5,312 nucleotides of DNA, from positions 1-5,312 of the forward strand of contig JAISVE010000085.1 in NCBI GenBank assembly GCA_031271725.1. Direction: 5' to 3'. The notes beneath the pieces were generated by a model, which did no database searches, had not been told where the DNA came from, and saw only the letters and a list, made by a program, of their open reading frames with translations. Source of the stretch: Bacteroidales bacterium (GTDB lineage: Bacteria > Bacteroidota > Bacteroidia > Bacteroidales > P3). Made by a program: the position numbers and the translations under genes. How positions within the stretch are numbered: position 1 is the stretch's first letter; every line of letters starts with the position of its first letter. Positions 4,147 through 5,312 of the stretch are shown here, piece after piece.

Positions 4147-5312
4147 ATGATCAAACTATCAGAAAAAGCCGACATAATGCCGGCATCGCCAATCCGTAAA
4201 CTTGTACCTTACGCAGACACAGCAAAGGCAAAGGGCATTCACGTATATCACCTTAACATAGGACAACCTGATATATACTCACCCGAAGGCGCATTAAACG
4301 CCATAAAAAACAACGACCTGAAACTTATTGATTATTCCCATTCGGCAGGCATACTTTCGCTAAGAAAAAAATTGTCGGAATATTACGCAAAGCATAATAT
4401 TAACGTTTCGCAAGACGAAATAATCGTTACAAATGGCGGCAGCGAAGGCATAATGTTCGCTTTTATGGCATGCTTAAATCCGGGTGACGAAGTTATCGTT
4501 ACAGAGCCGTTTTATGCCAATTATAACGCCTTTGCAATCTACACAGGCGCAACAGTGAAACCTATAAGAGCGAAAATAGAAAATGGTTTTGCGCTTCCAC
4601 CCATTGAGGAATTTGAGAAACATATCACCCCTAAAACAAAGGCAATTTTACTTTGCAATCCTAATAATCCCACAGGATATTTGTATTCAAAAGAGGAATT
4701 GGAGCTGCTTGCAACAATCGTAAAAAAGCATAATCTGTTTTTGCTTTCAGACGAAGTATATCGCGAGTTTTGCTACGATAATGAAAAATATCATTCCGTA
4801 ATGCACCTGAAAGGCATAGAGGAAAATGTTATTTTGCTTGATTCTGTTTCCAAGCGTTATTCTGCTTGCGGTGTGCGTGTGGGAATGTTTATCACAAAAA
4901 ATAAAGAACTTTATAATGCTGCAATGAAGTTTGCGCAGGCACGTTTGAGTCCGCCTACTTACGGACAAATTTTTTCAGAGGCAGCAGTTGATACTCCGCA
5001 AGAATATTTTGACGAAGTCCTGAAAGAATATACTTTGAGGCGTGATACTGTTGTTAATGCTATCAATAAGATTGAGGGATGTTTTTGCCCTAATCCGAAA
5101 GGTGCTTTCTACGCTGTTGCACGCTTGCCTATTGACAATTCGGACAAGTTTTGCCAATGGCTGTTGGAAGAATTTTCTTTTGAGGGCGCGACTGTTATGT
5201 TTGCTCCGGCAACGGGCTTTTATTCGGTTGAAAGTGCGAAGCAAGGCGCAGGCGCAAATGAAGTTCGCATAAGTTATGTGCTCAATGTTGAGGACTTGAA
5301 GGGCGCGATGAA
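4147..5312 (+). CDS. PLP-dependent class I/II aminotransferase (aspartate aminotransferase-like), 3' end cut by window
   Basis: An open frame of 388 codons runs off the right edge; family members are about 395-400 aa, so only about ten residues should be missing. It is a fold-type I PLP enzyme moving an amino group from an amino acid to a 2-oxo acid in the cytosol. Visible residues: HLNIGQPD near residue 35, TNGGSEG near 95-101 (cofactor phosphate loop), NPNNPTG at 171-177 (N174), LSDEVY with D202 and Y205, DSVSKRYS with Schiff-base K236, and RISYVLN with R374 binding the substrate carboxylate. All key residues are present. The start MIKLSEKADIMPASPIRKL matches the N-terminus of Bacteroidetes homologues annotated as aspartate aminotransferases, favouring ATG 4147 over ATG 4177. 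The exact substrate cannot be fixed. It sits 67 bases after a strong terminator, so it should have its own promoter, but I find no convincing -7 box in 4081-4146. Confidence 0.93.
   Translation, partial: MIKLSEKADIMPASPIRKLVPYADTAKAKGIHVYHLNIGQPDIYSPEGALNAIKNNDLKLIDYSHSAGILSLRKKLSEYYAKHNINVSQDEIIVTNGGSEGIMFAFMACLNPGDEVIVTEPFYANYNAFAIYTGATVKPIRAKIENGFALPPIEEFEKHITPKTKAILLCNPNNPTGYLYSKEELELLATIVKKHNLFLLSDEVYREFCYDNEKYHSVMHLKGIEENVILLDSVSKRYSACGVRVGMFITKNKELYNAAMKFAQARLSPPTYGQIFSEAAVDTPQEYFDEVLKEYTLRRDTVVNAINKIEGCFCPNPKGAFYAVARLPIDNSDKFCQWLLEEFSFEGATVMFAPATGFYSVESAKQGAGANEVRISYVLNVEDLKGAM

Noticed and set aside
4747..5272. Several 73-89 codon frames opposite or out of frame with the aminotransferase
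   Set aside because: They are shadows of a gene with a complete set of aminotransferase motifs.
1..5312. CRISPR array, riboswitch, rRNA or complete insertion sequence
   Set aside because: No regularly spaced repeats, no recognisable riboswitch core, no rRNA segments, and no transposase or paired terminal repeats were seen.

Overview
The window looks like a chromosomal segment of a low-GC member of the Bacteroidales (Bacteroidetes). The evidence is: several promoter -7 boxes fitting the Bacteroidetes consensus TAnnTTTG (26-33, 2823-2830, 3194-3201, 3435-3442, 3516-3523); mostly AT-rich leaders instead of clear Shine-Dalgarno sites; a lipoprotein with a Bacteroidetes-type export signal; a DUF1573 protein; and a Bro-N antirepressor-like gene of a type common in this phylum. 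No species can be named from sequence alone.

Layout. (1) 63-1106, plus: an intact endonuclease/exonuclease/phosphatase (EEP) family gene. Its 3' end overlaps the start of a second gene of which only the first ~17 AlbA_2-like codons survive. (2) 1090-1428: a stretch with no intact gene, made of three abutting remnants: the AlbA_2/Schlafen-type N-terminus (plus), the tail of a small repeat-type protein (minus), and a HicB-like antitoxin core (plus). (3) 1451-1927, minus: an intact small lipoprotein with its own terminator. (4) 1932-2772, minus: a Bro-N/antirepressor pseudogene carrying one nonsense codon and one single-base frameshift, with a striking 31-nt palindrome inside it. (5) 2835-3116, minus: the N-terminal arm-binding part of a tyrosine recombinase (integrase), preceded by a tandem 12-bp repeat. 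(6) 3334-3407, minus: tRNA-Asp(GTC) with its promoter and a strong terminator. (7) 3592-4026, plus: a secreted DUF1573 protein with a terminator. (8) 4147 to the right edge, plus: a class I/II PLP-dependent aminotransferase, almost complete.

Interpretation. The part right of 3270 reads as stable core genome (tRNA-Asp, DUF1573, aminotransferase). The part left of it reads as an eroded integrative or phage-like element beside the 3' end of tRNA-Asp, a classic integration target: a broken integrase, a broken antirepressor-like gene, a toxin-antitoxin remnant and a truncated AlbA_2 gene. The EEP gene and the lipoprotein are the only intact genes in this island. No new intact multi-gene system is visible. 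The most unusual signals are the near-perfect palindrome inside the Bro gene, the tandem repeat in front of the integrase remnant, and the three-piece junction at 1090-1428.
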